The notes under the pieces are model-generated. The model made no database searches. It saw only the letters and a program-made list of their open reading frames with translations, and had not been told where the DNA came from. Of a stretch of 64,000 nt of DNA, positions 61,266 to 64,000 are shown one piece after another. This DNA comes from Bolinopsis microptera (Eukaryota > Ctenophora > Tentaculata > Lobata > Bolinopsidae), in assembly GCF_026151205.1 (NCBI RefSeq), contig NC_087083.1, forward strand, positions 13,638,944-13,702,943. The letters are read 5' to 3'. Numbering within the stretch: position 1 is the stretch's first letter; each line of letters starts with the position of its first letter. Position numbers and translations under genes: made by a program.

Positions 61266-61597
61266 TATACAATATAAAAGCTACAATAAATTATTTATAA
61301 AATTTAAATAAACAAACTTAATAAGAGACCTCAAAGCTCGTCTTCTGAGGAATAAAATTGAAGGATACGTCATCCAGTCCAAGGTGCTGGGCTTTTTGTT
61401 TTCCTCTGATTCCCCTAATTCCCCCTAGTTCATATCCACTGTGATGTAGTTCTTAAGCAAATATTTGCTAGAAAACAATGCAATGTTATATAATATACAA
61501 TAAATTTTGTATTCCTTAACTACAAACTATGTAATATCGCCATTCGCGAATTATACGATGTTAAAATTATAAATACAAAATATAGTCATATTAATTG
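61266..61597. other. Non-coding stretch, no feature seen
   Basis: A short frame DLKARLLRNKIEGYVIQSK at about 61327 could be a retroelement scrap, but it is too short to call. Confidence 0.3.
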
Positions 61598-61990
61598 TTG
61601 ACCATTGTTAATGATCTGGCCCGGCGCGCGCTACTTTGTAGCACTTGCCATCAAGCTAACATTTCGAGAAGAAAGCGGCGCGCGCTACTTCAAAGAAATT
61701 TAGACGAGTACAGTAACATCCGTCAAATCAATTGTTGTTGGAGGACTTTGCCGCTTCGACGCGAACTAGCATTTTTGTTTCGCATCGTCGATCGTTGCTC
61801 TGCTTTGCAGGGCAACGATCTCGATGGGTTGATATTGTCAACCAATAATTGTTGACGCAGGTTATAATTTTATATTTCCACTTGACGGATGTTACTCTTC
61901 TAAATTTCTTCGAAGTAGAGCGCACCGCTTTCTTTTCGAAATATTATGGCCCGATGGCAAGTGCCGGGCCAGATCATTAACAATGGTCAA
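61598..61990. mobile_element. Foldback element with about 130-bp inverted repeats
   Basis: The left arm (61600-61735) reads GACCATTGTTAATGATCTGG, a CACTTGCCATC block, an AAGAAAGCGG block and TAACATCCGTCAA. The right arm (61865-61990) repeats these in inverted order. The left arm has two extra GGCGCGCGCTACTT copies. The loop (about 120 bp) has its own CAACGATC inverted pair. No coding capacity. Confidence 0.82.
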
Positions 61991-62304
61991 ATTTCCACCG
62001 AAAGCACACTCCCCAAATTAAACTGCATACATTGCTGTAACTTCGTTCAACCATCATATGAATTGAAATAAAATCTTTTTTAATGTATTCAGAATTAATT
62101 TATGCACTTATTATTCAAATCACTTGGAATACTGATGCATTTCTCCGTAAAAAGCACAATTGCGTGAGTACTGAGTAGCTATTGTCGGGGTGCATCAAAA
62201 TAATTTTAAACGATTCCCCGTTATAGCCGTTCAAGTTTAATCGCAGATCGTCAGCTTAGTGTAAAATTAAACAAATACAGTTATAAACATATTTCATATA
62301 CTAC
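61991..62304. other. Non-coding stretch between foldback element and LINE
   Basis: No gene or repeat recognised. Confidence 0.35.
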
Positions 62305-63946
62305 TACTACTACTACTACTACTATGTCGGAGCTAAGTCCGATCTACGCCAGAAAACCCCCTCCATATATCCCTGTCCCGCATCAGGGTTCGCAGTTCCT
62401 CTTTAGAGTTTGTCCCAACTTCCTTCAGTAAATAGACAAGTAGCTTTGTCTTGGTCGGCCTTGCTGTGCTCTACCGTGCGTAGGTTCCATAATACGACTA
62501 AATCACTGGCAAGTAGCTCAGGATGTCGGATGCAGTGTCCCGCCATTTTTAATTTCCTGCTTCGTAACTTGTTTGACAGCCTTGGGAGGCTACCATACAA
62601 AGTTATATTGCTGACCTTGTCCTTCCATGAGATACCCAGCACCATACGCAACATCTTTGTGTATGTCCCGTCCAAACTTTTCTCTTGAGCCTTTGTCAGT
62701 GTCCAGGTTTCTGATCCGTAGATCAGTACTGATTCACAAGCCGCTATGAACAATCTAATCTTGAGGCTCTTTGAGAGTTTGGATTTCCAGATATCCTTCA
62801 GTCTATGTAGGGCACCCCATGCTTTTCCCTTTCTAACCCTTATCTCCCTATCTGTGCTCTCAATCCAGGAGCCTAAGTAGATGAAATCATCTACATTTTC
62901 TATGGCTTCCCCGGATCGACTTAGTAGGTCGCTAGATTGATCCTCCATATTCAGTGTCATGACCTTGGTCTTGCCTTCATTTATGTGTAGTCCCACGCTT
63001 GCTGCCGCCGATTCTACTCTGAGCAGGAACTCGTTAGCCTTGTCCATGTCCTCAGATATAAGTGCTATATCATCTGCAAAGTCCACATCGGTGATGATCT
63101 TGGGCCCCACTCTTCTGCTTTTTCTACGTTCGAGGGTGAGTCCAAGTCGCTCCGCATCATCGCCTATGGCTTGCCTCATAAAGTAGTCGATGACTATTGC
63201 AAAGAGGTAAGGTGCTAAGGTATCACCCTGTAACACACCTGCAAGTATTTCGAACAATTCAGTTTCTCCGTCTGGAGTTAGGACTTTGGCCATTGTCTTC
63301 TCGTACATGAGCCGTATAAGCTGCACGATTTTGACTGGAATGCCGTAAGCTTCTAGAATCTTAAGCATTTTCCCACGATGTACACTGTCGAAAGCCTTCT
63401 TAAAGTCTATAAATGTCAGAACGGCTGGCAGTTTCCGACTCTTGACACCCACTATAAGACGTCTCAGTACCAATATCTGTTGAGTTGTTGACCTTCCTGG
63501 TCTGAATCCATTCTGGTTTCTACGCAGAATTGTCTCGATTTCTGGCTTCAACCGGTTTAGAACCATCTTGTTTAGAGACTTGGCAACTAGGGATGACAAG
63601 CTTATTCCCCGATAGTTCATTGGTTCGCTAAGGTCGCCCTTCTTTGGAATTGGTATGATGTTGGCAGTTGACCATTGGTCTGGTTTCTCACCTTTCAATA
63701 GAGCATTGTTACAGAAGTCTAAGACAATTTGATCAAGGTCGCATCGTTTTAAGACTTCTGGGGCTATGTTGTCGTCACCCCATGCTTTCCCTTCCTTTAT
63801 GCTGGACTTTGCTTTCCTGTACTCATCCAACGTAAACGCTTCTGTTCCGATATTCAGAGGTGGGTGGACTGGATCAATATCCTCTTCCGCGTTCTCTACC
63901 GTCGGTGGTGAGCCGAGAAGAGTAGCAAAATAGTCCTTCCATTTTT
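62305..63946 (-). mobile_element. RTE-like LINE, truncated at 5' end
   Basis: The 3' end is a TAC/AGT trinucleotide tail (62302-62323), typical of RTE-type LINEs. The RT frame fills the element. Upstream of about 63946 an in-frame stop appears, so the 5' part is lost or frameshifted. Confidence 0.82.
62403..63944 (-). CDS. Reverse transcriptase of an RTE-like LINE, N-terminal part missing
   Basis: The open frame begins at about 63944 (WKDYFATLLGSPP), passes an internal Met at 63830 and stops at 62403. RT motifs: WGDDNIAPEVLK; IIPIPKKGD; NYRGISLSS; NQNGFRPGRST; LTFIDFKKAFDSV (catalytic Asp); GVLQGDTLAPYLFAI; DFADDIALI (catalytic DD); INEGKTKVM. A thumb follows with YLGSWI and YGSETWTLTKAQ. 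The endonuclease is absent. The product would resemble RT-only ORFs of RTE/BovB-group elements. Confidence 0.88.
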   Translation of the reverse strand, partial: KWKDYFATLLGSPPTVENAEEDIDPVHPPLNIGTEAFTLDEYRKAKSSIKEGKAWGDDNIAPEVLKRCDLDQIVLDFCNNALLKGEKPDQWSTANIIPIPKKGDLSEPMNYRGISLSSLVAKSLNKMVLNRLKPEIETILRRNQNGFRPGRSTTQQILVLRRLIVGVKSRKLPAVLTFIDFKKAFDSVHRGKMLKILEAYGIPVKIVQLIRLMYEKTMAKVLTPDGETELFEILAGVLQGDTLAPYLFAIVIDYFMRQAIGDDAERLGLTLERRKSRRVGPKIITDVDFADDIALISEDMDKANEFLLRVESAAASVGLHINEGKTKVMTLNMEDQSSDLLSRSGEAIENVDDFIYLGSWIESTDREIRVRKGKAWGALHRLKDIWKSKLSKSLKIRLFIAACESVLIYGSETWTLTKAQEKSLDGTYTKMLRMVLGISWKDKVSNITLYGSLPRLSNKLRSRKLKMAGHCIRHPELLASDLVVLWNLRTVEHSKADQDKATCLFTEGSWDKL

Positions 63947-64000
63947 ACAATCAAATTAGATGTGCTTTCAGTTTGTAGGTTTACAACCTACCAGGACGCA

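Overview
The window is nuclear DNA of an animal. It is AT-rich, with many introns (GT-AG, mostly 0.1 to 1.5 kb), tandem minisatellites, small inverted-repeat transposons and LINE retrotransposons. Five host genes can be read through their splice sites. Three are recognised metazoan orthologues with many exons: SCAI, ADCK1 and glutaminyl-peptide cyclotransferase. One is an intronless RNA polymerase subunit RPB5. The last is a seven-exon coiled-coil gene I cannot name. The species cannot be fixed from this sequence. The RLE-type LINE and the NERD-helicase gene would fit an early-branching invertebrate such as a cnidarian or sponge, but that is only a guess.

Layout. 0.55-13.5 kb (+): SCAI, about 15 exons, with a single-exon BTB gene (-) nested in intron 1 and CACGTG-rich arrays in its introns. 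14.9-31.2 kb (-): the coiled-coil gene. Its last intron holds an R2-like (restriction-like endonuclease) LINE on the opposite strand. Its larger introns hold a tRNA-headed SINE, MITEs, a pogo-derived element and, at 28.2-30.5 kb (+), an intronless NERD nuclease/SF1 helicase gene split by one frameshift. 33.5-40.8 kb (-): ADCK1, 13 exons, complete; its first coding exon lies between two 19-bp-period minisatellites. 41.75-42.6 kb: a second element with TACCTTAC termini. 44.6-49.4 kb (-): the QPCT-like gene, with two intronic minisatellites. 50.1 kb: a MITE whose interior is an 11-bp array. 50.8-51.5 kb (-): RPB5. 53.3-57.0 kb: a 3.7-kb purine-rich array with inverted terminal arrays and a 6-bp target duplication. 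57.2-60.7 kb (-): a small secreted, probably GPI-anchored protein gene whose signal-peptide exon is split by a 2-kb LINE. 61.6-62.0 kb: a foldback element. 62.3-63.9 kb (-): an RTE-like LINE.

The genes do not form a pathway; they are unrelated host genes set in a repeat-rich landscape. The most unusual findings are the inverted-repeat-bounded, target-site-duplicating purine array; the exact LINE insertion in the signal-peptide exon; the recurrence of the CACGTG palindrome in minisatellites with unrelated units; and three intronic copies of an exon end plus its donor region. Exon coordinates were read by eye from splice consensus, reading phase and family similarity, with no transcript evidence.
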